Below, in pieces: positions 8,589-18,400 of a DNA stretch of 64,000 bases; within the stretch, counting starts at the first letter, position 1; every line of letters starts with the position of its first letter. The stretch comes from Verrucomicrobiales bacterium (GTDB taxonomy: Bacteria > Verrucomicrobiota > Verrucomicrobiia > Limisphaerales > J093), in the NCBI GenBank assembly GCA_024233305.1, contig JACKPV010000022.1, positions 676,223 to 740,222 on the forward strand, read 5' to 3'. Both the position numbers and the translations under genes were made by a program. The notes beneath the pieces were generated by a model. The model worked only from the letters and a program-made list of their open reading frames with translations, had not been told where the DNA came from and searched no databases.

Positions 8589-9079
8589 CGGGGGCTGCCG
8601 GGCGGTTGTTCAGTGGTCCATTCCCAAAAGTTATTCACCGGGATTTCTGGCGATCATGTAACGTGCTTTTCCCTAGCCAGTTACACCAGACCGTCCCGGC
8701 GCCGTTCCCGAACCTCCGCCCACGCCTGGCACCAAACCGCCGAAATTACGTCATGGTAAGTCATAAGCTTCTAGTAATCAACAGGTTGTTTGCGAGCCAG
8801 AAACACCAGCACCGGGCGCCATCCCGGTGCCATCCCGTCCAACCGGGGGACAGCGCATCGTTCGGATTCCGTTCTAAGGGCAGCGGCCCGGTCTGGCGAG
8901 CAGAACATATTCACTCTTTTTCCCCGGTTATTCACAGCCCCGATCAAGCGCTTGACAACGAGCCTTTTGCCATGCTGCCCCCCGCCGGCGTCCACCGGTC
9001 TCCGCTCCCCCCGCCAACCACCCCAACCCCCGGGCACGCCGGGCGGCCGCAACCCTCACCCCCCGCGGCGCGCCGGAAC
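8589..9079. other. Gene-free region upstream of dnaA, candidate origin/autoregulatory region
   Basis: No convincing coding sequence is present. The region holds one perfect match to the DnaA-box consensus TTATNCACA (8928-8936), a one-mismatch copy (8631-8639) and a weak copy with two mismatches (8907-8915), all in plus orientation. The section around 8640-8790 is visibly AT-richer than its surroundings and could serve as an unwinding element. Three sites is few for an oriC, so autoregulation of dnaA alone would also explain them. Confidence 0.35.
8928..8936 (+). promoter_or_regulatory. DnaA box (TTATTCACA)
   Basis: A perfect match to TTATNCACA, 340 bases upstream of the dnaA start codon. A TTATTCACC copy lies at 8631-8639, 43 bases upstream of the start codon, where bound DnaA could repress its own promoter. 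Confidence 0.5.
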
Positions 9080-9418
9080 TCAGAGCGCCTTTTCGGCCTT
9101 GTCGCCGGTCCGAATCCGGATGGCATCCTCCACCGGAAAAACGAAGACCTTGCCGTCGCCGATCTTCCCCGTCCGGGCCGCCTGGACGATGGCCTCGACG
9201 GCCGCCTGGACCTGGTCGTCAGCGAGCACCATCTCCAGCTTGATCTTGGGCAGGAAATCGACCGTGTATTCGCTTCCCCGGTAGATCTCCGTGTGGCCTT
9301 TCTGACGCCCGAATCCCTTGACCTCGCCGACGGTCATGCCTTCCACCCCGATCTGGCCCAACGCGTCTTTGACGTCCTCCAGTTTGAACGGTTTGATGAT
9401 TGCCTCGATCTTCTTCAT
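9080..9418 (-). CDS. glnB: Nitrogen regulatory protein PII (GlnB/GlnK)
   Basis: A 112-residue PII protein of exact family length. The T-loop reads GRQKGHTEIYRGSEY with Tyr51, the uridylylation site of proteobacterial PII. The B-loop TGKIGDGKVFV binds ATP, and the C-terminal IRTGDKAEKAL is canonical. PII trimers sense 2-oxoglutarate and ATP/ADP and regulate glutamine synthetase, ammonium transport or transcription. GlnB and GlnK cannot be told apart by sequence; the absence of an adjacent amtB slightly favours a GlnB-type role. It is the gene upstream of dnaA on the same strand, 491 bases away. Confidence 0.93.
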   Translation of the reverse strand: MKKIEAIIKPFKLEDVKDALGQIGVEGMTVGEVKGFGRQKGHTEIYRGSEYTVDFLPKIKLEMVLADDQVQAAVEAIVQAARTGKIGDGKVFVFPVEDAIRIRTGDKAEKAL

Positions 9419-9587
9419 GGGCTTTGCGCGAGGGGCAGTCTACGCCGGGCAGGACCGCTGTAAACAGCAATCTCGGAAAACACCGGTCAGATGACCAGAG
9501 CGCGCACGCAAATCCTGCAAAAGCCTCCCAAAAGACCGCATTGGAAATCCGTTTCCGGCGGCGGAAACCGCCCGCGGAACCCCCACT

Positions 9588-10694
9588 TCAGCCGGCCTGC
9601 CCGCCCCTGACCGCCAGCAGAAATTCCTCGTATCGCCGCGCCAGATGATCCCAGTCGTAGGCCGCCGCCGCGGCCTTCGCCGCCCGGCCCATGGCCGCTC
9701 GCGCCGGGGCGTCCTCGAGCAAGCGTCGGAGCGCTCCACCATAGGCGGGCGCCTCGAAAGCCCGCACCTTGCAACAGGCCTCCGCCGGGTAGCCGCGCAG
9801 TTCGGGAATGTCGAAGTGCACCACCGGCAACCCGAAGCAGAACGCCTCGGCGATCACCAGCGGCGAAGCCTCGAATCGCGAGGGCAGCGCCAGCAGGCAG
9901 GCCTCCCGGAACAGCCGCAACCGCGCCGCGCCATCGGCCCGCCCCACCAGTCGCACGCGCGCTTCCAGCCCCAGCTCACGGACCCGCTGGCGGACCCGCG
10001 CTTCATCCCGCGGCACCCCGGCGCCGGCAATGACCAGGGGAAGCGCGATCTCCGGCGTGACGGCGAGGGCTTCCAGCAACAGGTCCACCCCCTTCTGCGC
10101 GATGTCGATCCGCCCCATGAACAGAAGGTGGCGTTCGTCCCGCTCGACCGGTTGCCGCACCAGTTCCCCTTCCACGCCGTTGGGAATGACACAGGTCTGC
10201 AATCGCGGATTGATCGTCCGCAGTTCCTCTTCCAGGTGCGCGGACGTCGCGATGGCCCGGCGATAGCTGCGCAGCCCCCACCGTTCGACGGCCGCGAACG
10301 GAAGGTGGTACTTCGCGCTCATGCCGCGGCCCGCCAGCACCTGGGTCAACGCCACCACGGGACGCCGGGTGAACCGTTGCAGGCAGGCCGTCGAGAAAGG
10401 CGGCGTCAGGCTCTCGACCCAGACATCGAACGCCAGGCGTCGCACGGCCCGGGGCAGGGCGAACTGAAAAAGGACTTGCCCCAACTTCGGTCCCGCCCGC
10501 CGCGAGCCGACCCGCATATACTGAACCCCGTCGACCCGCCGGTCGCTTCCGCCGGGGAAGGCCCCGGTCACCACCCGCACTTCGTGGCGGACCGCCAACC
10601 GACGGGCCACCGCATGGATGGCGCGGGCGCCGCCGCCGTCGTACCACGGATTGCCGGGAGAATCGTAATTCGAGAAGACGATGGTCATGGGCAC
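9588..10694 (-). CDS. Glycosyltransferase, GT4/GT1 fold
   Basis: A 368-residue GT-B glycosyltransferase. The N-terminal acceptor domain opens with TIVFSNYDSPGNPWYDGGGARA, where the Gly-rich loop is typical. The C-terminal donor domain has LLFMGRIDIAQKGVDLLLEAL and the E-x7-E motif of GT4 enzymes in EASPLVIAEAF (about residues 274-282). It would transfer a sugar from a nucleotide donor to a lipid or glycan in the cytoplasm. It stands alone between PII and a divergent sigma factor gene, so the acceptor is unknown. An alternative ATG two codons in (10688) is equally good. Confidence 0.85.
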   Translation of the reverse strand: MPMTIVFSNYDSPGNPWYDGGGARAIHAVARRLAVRHEVRVVTGAFPGGSDRRVDGVQYMRVGSRRAGPKLGQVLFQFALPRAVRRLAFDVWVESLTPPFSTACLQRFTRRPVVALTQVLAGRGMSAKYHLPFAAVERWGLRSYRRAIATSAHLEEELRTINPRLQTCVIPNGVEGELVRQPVERDERHLLFMGRIDIAQKGVDLLLEALAVTPEIALPLVIAGAGVPRDEARVRQRVRELGLEARVRLVGRADGAARLRLFREACLLALPSRFEASPLVIAEAFCFGLPVVHFDIPELRGYPAEACCKVRAFEAPAYGGALRRLLEDAPARAAMGRAAKAAAAAYDWDHLARRYEEFLLAVRGGQAG

Positions 10695-11084
10695 GAAACC
10701 GGCACGCCGACCGCAGCGCCTGTCCGTCGCCTCCCGGCGGGTCGGGTCGATCGGCTATTGGCCCGCCGGATTCCTGGGGTTGCAGCCGCCATCGAGGTTT
10801 CCCATGACCGGGCGACGGGGTCCGTCCCGCATCGGCTGGCGGCGCTTCGTCCGCAACCAATAAGGCCAGCCCCCGGAGCGGCTCCCGGCTCCTGGCCAGT
10901 GAGCAGGTCCGCAAGGAACAAGGAACTTCCCATAGCCGTCGTCAAATCGTCGCGATGTTCGCCGTCGGAAGCGCCCTTGTCCACCCTGCGCCAGGGGCCG
11001 GTCCTCGACCGCGGGCCGGGACAGGCAGGACGCTGCTTTCCTGCTGACGCCCGCCCGCTCCCCGGGTATAAGGCCGACAACACA
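10695..11084. other. Divergent intergenic region without a recognisable gene
   Basis: The 390 bases separate the minus-strand glycosyltransferase from the plus-strand sigma factor. Short open frames here have shadow-like composition. The only signal seen is a possible sigma-70 promoter near the right end. Confidence 0.5.
11044..11072 (+). promoter_or_regulatory. Possible sigma-70 promoter for the ECF-like sigma gene
   Basis: CTGACG (11044-11049), a 17-base spacer and TATAAG (11067-11072) lie just upstream of the ATG at 11085. If used, the transcript would have a very short leader, so the call is weak. Confidence 0.3.
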
Positions 11085-11873
11085 ATGGCATTCGACACGG
11101 AACTCGCGGCGACTCCCATCGTGGCCGGTGAGCCGGGCGGGGAGACAACCCGAAGCCCGCTTCCGGCTGCTCCGGCGGAGGACGGTTCCGCCTTTCCCGA
11201 AACCCGCTGGACCCGGGTCATCGCAGCGGCAGCCGGGGAGACCACGGACCATGGCGAGTCCCTGCGATTTCTCGCCGGGCTTTACCGGCCGGCGATCTGC
11301 GATTGGTTCCGCCGGGCCGGGCTCCCGCCCGCGGACGCCGAGGACCTGACCCACGATTTCCTCCTCGAAATGCTCGGCGGCCGGCTGCTGCGCACGTTCA
11401 ACCGGCGCGACACGCGGTTTCGGGTGTTTCTGCAAGTGTGCTTGCGGAACTTCCTCCGCGACAGCGTTCGCCGGCGTCAGGCCCGCAAGCGTGGCGGCGG
11501 TTCGCTCCCGCTGGAACTGGAAGACTCGCTGGCCGCCGAAGGACCGCCTGCCGTCACCCGGCTCGAGGAAGAGATGGCCCGGCTGGTCCACGAACTGGCC
11601 GTGAACCGCGTGGCGGCGGACTGGCAGGCCCGCGGTGCCTCCGAGCGCTTTGTCGCACTGCGCGGGTTCATGTTCAACACGCCTGCCCCGGGCGACTACG
11701 CCGCGGTGGCCGAACGGCTGGGCGTCCGCGCCGGGGTCGTGAAGAAGGCCGTGTTCGACCTCCGCAAGGCCTATTACCAGGCGATCCGGGAACACGTGGC
11801 CCGGACCGTGGCTCCGGAGGCCCTGGCCGAGGAACTCCGGCACCTCGTCGAGATCCTGGCCCGGATGCTCTGA
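11085..11873 (+). CDS. ECF-like RNA polymerase sigma factor
   Basis: A 262-residue protein with a disordered N-terminus of about 45 residues, then a sigma region 2 (WFRRAGLPPADAEDLTHDFL, a variant of the DAED/LTQDxFL motif) and a region 4 helix-turn-helix (YAAVAERLGVRAGVVKKAVFDLRK). The long linker between the regions and the divergent region 4 resemble the planctomycete/verrucomicrobial ECF-like group found beside Ser/Thr kinases. The start was chosen at ATG 11085. The kinase-WD40 gene begins 174 bases downstream on the same strand, so the sigma factor is a likely partner or phosphorylation target. No anti-sigma factor is seen nearby. Confidence 0.8.
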   Translation: MAFDTELAATPIVAGEPGGETTRSPLPAAPAEDGSAFPETRWTRVIAAAAGETTDHGESLRFLAGLYRPAICDWFRRAGLPPADAEDLTHDFLLEMLGGRLLRTFNRRDTRFRVFLQVCLRNFLRDSVRRRQARKRGGGSLPLELEDSLAAEGPPAVTRLEEEMARLVHELAVNRVAADWQARGASERFVALRGFMFNTPAPGDYAAVAERLGVRAGVVKKAVFDLRKAYYQAIREHVARTVAPEALAEELRHLVEILARML

Positions 11874-12047
11874 CGACTTTCGTTGTGGGCCTTGACGCGG
11901 CGTTCACGAAAACGAGAAGGCGGTTGCCGGATAACCGCCGGGGCCGTTTCGCGTTCAATCATTGATGAGCCCGCTGCCGGATCACGGCGCGGACCGCGCA
12001 GGCCCGTGCCAAGCGGCAGCGCGAAGGCCCCGGGCTCGCGGGGGAAC

Positions 12048-15000
12048 ATGGCCTCGAACTTGAAGAACTTCGGCGACTTCGTGGTCCTGGGCGAACTGGG
12101 ACGCGGGGCGACGGGTGTGGTGTACCAGGCGGTGCAGGTCCGCCTCAACCGGCCCGTGGCCCTCAAAGTCCTGCGCACCGGCTGTCGGGAGAACGACCCC
12201 GCCCGGTCCCGCTTTCTGCGCGAGGCCGAAGCCACCGCCGCTTTGCACCATGCCCACATCGTGCCCGTCTACCAAGCCGGCGAGGTGGACGGTGAACTGT
12301 TCCTGGCGATGAAGCCGTTCAGCGGCGGCTCGCTGGCCGAACGCCTTGCCGAGCAGACCTACGAAGCCCGCGCCGCCGCAACCCTGATGGTCGACCTCGC
12401 CGGCGCCACGCACTACGCCCACAGCCGGGGCGTGCTCCACCGCGACATCAAGCCCGGCAACGTGCTGCTGGATGAAAATGGCGCGGCGCACCTGGGCGAC
12501 TTTGGCATTGCCCGCCTGCTCGAAGCGGCGGAGACGCCCACCGCCCTCACCGCCGTCATCGGCACCCCGGCCTACCTGGCCCCCGAGGTGGCCCGGGAAG
12601 GTTCGCCCAGCGCCAGCGCCGCCTCCGACATCTACAGCCTCGGGGCCGTGCTTTACGAACTGCTTGCCGGACACCCACCCCACCGGGGCGAACAGCCGCT
12701 GGAAATCCTGCGGAAAGCCGCCTCCGACCCGATCACCCCCCCCTCCCGCGCCCGAAACCTCGGCACCCCCGGGGCCGGTTCGCCGACCACCGCTCGCCCC
12801 GCACCGCCAGCCGACCTGGAACAAATCTGCCTCAAATGCCTCGAGCGCGAACCGCGCCATCGCTATGCCTCCGCCGCGGATCTGGTCGAGGATCTCGGAC
12901 GCTTTCTGCGTGGCGAACCCGTGGTGGCCCGGCCGGTGTCCGCCCTTGAAAAATCCCTCCGCTGGGCCCGACGGCATCCGGCGCGCACGGCGCTCGCCAC
13001 CGGTGCCATCAGCATCCTGATCCTGGCGGCGAGCGCCCTCACCTGGCAATGGTGGCGGGCAGAGGACCTGAATGCCCGCTTTCAGGCGGCCTACCTCTCC
13101 CGGCAGCGCGCCCAGATCGAAGAACTGCTCGAACGCAATGACGCCGCCTCGGCCATCGCCCAACTCTACCTCACCCTCCGCGACCGCCCGAAGGACCACG
13201 CGAGCGCCCGCCGCGCGCTGTCGGTGCTGGCCGCCCGCTCGTTCCCGCTGCCGCTGTTGGCGCCGTTGCGCCACGAGGCTCCCGTCCGGCAGGTGGCTTT
13301 CCTGCCCGGCGACCGGGAACTCCTCACGGTCTCGGGCCGGACCGTTCAGTTCTGGGACGCCGCCACCGGGACACCCCGACGCCGGGTCACCGCCGCCGCC
13401 CCGCTGGTTGAGGCGGCGATCAGCGACGATGGCGCCGCTCTGTTGACCGTTACCGACCCGGGCAGTGTCTCCGTCTGGTCGGCTGGCGACGGCGAGATGC
13501 GGTTCGCGATGCGCCTCGATGAACCACTCTGCGCCGCGGGCTGGCGCGGGACTTCGTCCGAGGTTTTTCTCCTCGGAAAGACCGGCGCGTTGCGGGTGCT
13601 CGATGCCCGCGACGGGACCAGCCGGACAACCATCTGCTGGCCCGGGAAATGGGTGTATGCCGCCTGCGACCCCGGCGGACGCCGTCTCGCCGCGCTGAAC
13701 GAAGCCGGGGAAGTCCGGTTCTGGGATTTCACCGAGATGAGGGAATCGGCAGGACGCATCAGCCCGCGCGAGCCGGTGGATCGCTTCGTCTTCTCGCCGT
13801 CCGGCCAGACGCTGCTGACATTCGCCGGCAGCCGGGGCCTGACCGTCGCCTATGAAAGCGCCACCGGCCGCCCGCTCGCCCGCCAACCCGTAATCCGCCA
13901 CCCCCTCGACCTCGCCGTCTACAGCCCCGAGGGCCTGCGCCTGGCCGGGGTCATGGAGGGAACGACCGCCGCTTTCTGGGAGATCCTCCCGGCGCAACGC
14001 GTGTCCGAGTGGCTTCGCCATCAAGCCCGGATTACGGCCCTCGCCTTCAGCCACGATGGCGCCCGGCTGATCACGGGCTCGGAAGATGGGACGGCGGTGA
14101 TCTGGACCGCGTTGGACGGAGCGATGCGACCGCTGCTGCTGCCGGCGGAGACCGCGGTTGGAGGCCTGGGCTTCAGTCGGGAGGGGCATCGCGTGTTCGC
14201 CGACGGACCAGCGGGAACCTCGCGCAATTGGCAGATCGACAGCGGTCAACCCGTGGCGGAGGAGCGGGCGCCAACCGACAGCGCGGGGCGGACCGAAGAA
14301 GCGCCGGGTCGGTGGCGCATCCGTCTGGAACCTCCGAACCGGCTAAGTGTCCGGAGCGTGACCGGCGACCGGTTGCTCGCCGAGCGCACGACTGCGAGCC
14401 AGCCGGGCGAGGCTGATCGATGGGTCGCGGCGGGAGACCGGCTCGCCCTGCTCACGGGTCGCCGAAGCCTCGAACTGTTCACCCTGCCCGACTTGGAACC
14501 GCTGCCGTTGCCGCCGGGTTTTGTTCCGGCCTCCCTCGTGGCGGACATGGCCTTCTCGCCAAACGGTCGCTGGCTCGCGCTGGGAATGGCGACCGGGGAA
14601 GCGCGGCTCTGGGACCTCGCCGCCCGCCCGCCCATCGAACGTCTCCTCCCGCTGCGCAAGCCCTTGCGGCGAATTGCCTTTGACCCGACCGGCGAGATCC
14701 TGTTCCTGGCCCGCGAATCGGGCAGCGTGGCCAGCTTCGAGACGGCGACCCTCCTGCAGGCGGCGGAACCTCTGCGATCCCATTCCGAGCTCACCGACCT
14801 CGCCGTGTCACCGGACGGCCGGTGGCTGGCGTGCGGCCATCTCGACCGCGCAGTGCGCCTCTGGCGACTTCCCGAGACCGGCGATGGCCCCGTGCCCCGC
14901 ACGCTGCTTCAGCTCTTGCAGGCAGTGGGCGGCCAGCAACACCTCCGAGGCGGCGCGGTCCGCTACATCCCCCCGGATGAACTCCACGAAGCCTGCCGCC

Positions 15001-15308
15001 AGATCCGCGAATCGGCCGGCAACCACCCGGAAGAAGTCTTCGCCCGTTGGTTTGTGGCGGATCGGGCGTCGCGTACGGTCGCGCCGGGAACCCGCCGCAC
15101 CACGGACGCAGATCTCGCGGTTGCCGAGGCAAACGGGAGCGACCTGCTGCCGGTCCGGGCCGTAGGCTTGCACCCGAACTCGCCCGCCCTGTTGCGCCGC
15201 TGCGCGGACGTGGCCGGGCAAGGCAACCGCCTGCTCCCCGCCGAAATCACCTGGCTCCGCCGTCGAGCGGACGCCATCGAGTCGGCCCGGAGAACGCCCG
15301 AGCCATGA
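12048..15308 (+). CDS. Membrane Ser/Thr protein kinase with C-terminal WD40 propeller
   Basis: The 1086-residue product starts at ATG 12048, five bases after GGGGA. Residues about 8-275 are a Hanks-type kinase: Gly loop GELGRGATGVVY, Lys40 in VALKVL, catalytic loop HRDIKPGNVLLD (His131-Asp133) and DFG at Asp151. A single transmembrane helix follows at about 317-336 (LATGAISILILAASALTW). The rest, predicted extracytoplasmic, contains WD40-type blades such as ITALAFSHDGARLITGSEDGTAVIW and LTDLAVSPDGRWLACGHLDRAVRLW, with degenerate blades between. The propeller probably senses a ligand or protein and controls the kinase. Pairing with the upstream sigma factor suggests kinase-controlled transcription. 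Confidence 0.88.
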   Translation: MASNLKNFGDFVVLGELGRGATGVVYQAVQVRLNRPVALKVLRTGCRENDPARSRFLREAEATAALHHAHIVPVYQAGEVDGELFLAMKPFSGGSLAERLAEQTYEARAAATLMVDLAGATHYAHSRGVLHRDIKPGNVLLDENGAAHLGDFGIARLLEAAETPTALTAVIGTPAYLAPEVAREGSPSASAASDIYSLGAVLYELLAGHPPHRGEQPLEILRKAASDPITPPSRARNLGTPGAGSPTTARPAPPADLEQICLKCLEREPRHRYASAADLVEDLGRFLRGEPVVARPVSALEKSLRWARRHPARTALATGAISILILAASALTWQWWRAEDLNARFQAAYLSRQRAQIEELLERNDAASAIAQLYLTLRDRPKDHASARRALSVLAARSFPLPLLAPLRHEAPVRQVAFLPGDRELLTVSGRTVQFWDAATGTPRRRVTAAAPLVEAAISDDGAALLTVTDPGSVSVWSAGDGEMRFAMRLDEPLCAAGWRGTSSEVFLLGKTGALRVLDARDGTSRTTICWPGKWVYAACDPGGRRLAALNEAGEVRFWDFTEMRESAGRISPREPVDRFVFSPSGQTLLTFAGSRGLTVAYESATGRPLARQPVIRHPLDLAVYSPEGLRLAGVMEGTTAAFWEILPAQRVSEWLRHQARITALAFSHDGARLITGSEDGTAVIWTALDGAMRPLLLPAETAVGGLGFSREGHRVFADGPAGTSRNWQIDSGQPVAEERAPTDSAGRTEEAPGRWRIRLEPPNRLSVRSVTGDRLLAERTTASQPGEADRWVAAGDRLALLTGRRSLELFTLPDLEPLPLPPGFVPASLVADMAFSPNGRWLALGMATGEARLWDLAARPPIERLLPLRKPLRRIAFDPTGEILFLARESGSVASFETATLLQAAEPLRSHSELTDLAVSPDGRWLACGHLDRAVRLWRLPETGDGPVPRTLLQLLQAVGGQQHLRGGAVRYIPPDELHEACRQIRESAGNHPEEVFARWFVADRASRTVAPGTRRTTDADLAVAEANGSDLLPVRAVGLHPNSPALLRRCADVAGQGNRLLPAEITWLRRRADAIESARRTPEP

Positions 15309-15431
15309 CCGACACTCGTCCGCGCCCCCGCTGATGATAGCGAATAACCCGAACGGCATTTCCGCGTTCTTTCCTTTGGAGTCCGCCCGGCCTCGACCCC
15401 AAGGCCGGCCGACCCCCTTGCGACACGCGAC

Positions 15432-18400
15432 ATGAGCCGGATCGGACCAGCACAGAACCTGCGCGAACATCGGCAATTCAAGCTGCCGGGGAAACACCCC
15501 GCCCCGGCACCCTCCGGAATAGGGGGACCGACCAAACCCGGCCTCGCTCGAACCACGCGAACTCACCCCCTTCGCCCAAGGCCCACCCCGCCCGACGCAC
15601 GGACGCAGCAGTTGCGCAGGCGGGTCTGCCGCCAATCGTCCGTTCCCCGGTTGGTGACGGCCTGGGTCGCACTGGTCGCCGCCGCCTGTCTGACCACGCA
15701 GGGCCAGAACCCAACTTGTCCGCGCCCCGATGATTCGTTCACATCGCTGCTTCCTTCGGAGGCCGAGGTCTACGCCCTCACTCCTGCCCCGGAAGGGGGG
15801 ATACTGATCAGCGGCTCCTTCGAGGCCTACGGCGGGCAAACCCGCTCCTCGGTGGCGCGGTTGCTGGCCAACGGTGCTCTGGATCCGGCATTCGATCCCG
15901 GGGAGGGCTTCGACGGTGATGTCTACGCGCTGGCGCTGCTGCCCGATGGTGACCTCATTGCCGGGGGTGACTTCCTGTCCTGCGACGGCTTTCCCTGCGG
16001 CAGTCTCGCCCGGCTCCACCCGGACGGCTCCGTGGACACCACCTTTGCCGCGGACATCGCCGGGTATGTAAACACGGTGGTGGTCGATGCAGCGGAACGG
16101 ATCCTGGTCGGCGGTTCATGGGAGACCATCAATGGCAATTCCAGGGTTCAGGGACTCGCTCGCCTCACCGCAACCGGAGGCCTCGATCCCACGTTCGCCT
16201 CGCAGATTCCGGCAGGACTCGAGCCCTACGCCCTCGCCGTCCAACCGGATGGGCGCATTCTCGTGGGAGGCGCCGACGAGGTTCAGGACGCCACTTCGCG
16301 CTCCGGGCTGGTGCGCCTGCTGCCGGATGGCGCCGCGGACCGCTCGTTCTTCCCGATCACCGTCCTGGTCCACGACGACCTGCGGGTGAACACCCTGGTC
16401 ATCGCCGATTCCGGCAGCATCCTTGTTGGAGGAGCGTTCGAGTTGCCGGGCGAAACCACCCGCGAAACCCTCGTCCACCTGGATGCGACGGGCCGCCTTG
16501 ACCCGTCGTTCCGACCCGCGTTCGCCTCGGAGACCGGCTGGCTGGAGGTGACGAGCATGGTCCGCGATGCCGAGGGCAATCTCACCGTGGCGGGGGCTTT
16601 CCAAACCGTCAATGGTCTCCCACGCCACGGACTGGTTCGCCTCAATCCCAACGGCGGCGTCCTCCCCGGGTTCGATCCGGGCGACGGGATTGACGATCCC
16701 GGCATCATTTGGACCCAGGCGATCCAACCGGACGGGGGCCTCTTGATCGGTGGGTATTTCAGCGGGTTTGCAGGCATTCCCCGGCAGAGCCTCGCCCGGC
16801 TGGTCTGTTCGGGAGCGCCCCCGTCGAAGCCGGTCATCGTGGTCGCACCCGCCGGTGGAAGCGCGCTGCAGGGAGCCAGTTTCTCGTTCACCGTCGAAGC
16901 GGACGGCACCCCGCCACTGACCTATCAGTGGTTCTTCAACGGGCAACCCATCCCTGGGGCGACCACGCCGGTCCTGACCCTGGAGGACGTCCAACCTTCG
17001 GACGTTGGATCCTATTCGGTTTCCGTGGCGAACTCCGTCGGCGAAACCGTCAGCCAGGCGGTGGCATTGGCGGTGCTCTCGGTCCCGGTGCCACCTATCA
17101 TTGAAGTCGAGCCGGTGGACCTCGCTATCTTGGCAGGCCAGGATGCCCTGTTCGCCGTCCAGGCAACCGGAACCGCGCCCTTGTCCTACCAATGGCTGAA
17201 GGACGGCGAACCGATCCCCGGCGCGCAGTCCACGACCCTGTTGATCCAGGATGCCCAGCCCAGCGACGAAGGCGGCTACTCCGTCGTCGTCACCAACGCC
17301 GCCGGAACCACCGTCAGCCGCGAGGCCACCCTGGTCGTGCTGGACCCCCAAGCCGGCTTCGAGGTCACCGACTTCACCTGGCAGGGCGGCGCCGAAGGTA
17401 CGCTTCGCTTCCCGGCGGAACCCGGCTTCTATTACGTGCTGCTGCAAGGCGTCACGGTCACCGCCATCGTGGAACCCGTCGCGGTTTACCGACCGGAAAC
17501 CGCCGGTGACTTCGAAGTCCGCGTGCCCCTGGTCGCTGACGCGGGGTCATCGGTCTTCCTGAGGCTGCTGCGCGTCCCCGTCTCCGCGCCGCTCGATCAG
17601 GACCGCGACGGGATCGACGACCTCTTCGAGCTGGCCCACCCCGGCCTGCTGAACCCCGTTGACGGCAACGACGCCCGCCTGGATGGGGATGGCGACTGGC
17701 TCACGAACCTCGACGAGTACCTCCTCGGCACTTCCCTGTCCGAGGAAACCTTCCTGAATGAGCCTGTCAGCCTGGAAGTCGTGCTGGACGACCCGACGGG
17801 GGAACCGGCGGCACGAAGCCTCGCCGCCGAGCCGGGAGTGGCCGCCGTCGTCCGGGCCCACATCCCGGAGGCCTTCACGGGCGTGGTCGCCGTCGGGTTC
17901 TATGTGGACGACCGGCTGAAGGCGACCCTCACGCAGCCACCCTTCGAGTGGCAGCCCACCGACCTTTCGCCCGGCGTTCACATGCTCCGGGTCAAGGCCA
18001 GGTTGCGCGACGGGTCCGCGGTCTCCTCGGACAACGTGCAGCACCTCGTGCCCCTGCCACCCGGCGAAATCACCTCCGGCGCGACGGCGCCCACCACCCT
18101 GGCGGTCGGGGTGCAACACGCCCTGGCCATTGCGGACGACGGCACGCTCTGGGCGTGGGGCAGCAACTACAACGGCCAGCTTGGACTCGGGTCCACCGGT
18201 ATCGCTGCTTCGGTGCCCACCCAGGTTTCCACGTTTACCGACTGGCTCTCGGTCGCCGCCGGCGGGGAGACGAGCCTCGCCGTGCGGCGGGACGGCAGCC
18301 TTTGGAGTGCCGGCGGGCTGGATCCGAACGGGCAATTGCCGCGCTTCGGTTCCGCAAGCTTCGTCCGCGTCGGAACCGATTCGGACTGGGCACAGGTTTT

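Noticed and set aside
6105..8759. 884-codon plus-strand frame across the ABC ATPase and dnaA
   Set aside because: It is antisense to clear dnaA and ABC genes, with no recognisable domain.
9640..11084. Upstream extension of the ECF-like sigma gene
   Set aside because: The in-frame open region runs antisense to the glycosyltransferase; ATG 11085 fits the sigma factor domain boundary.
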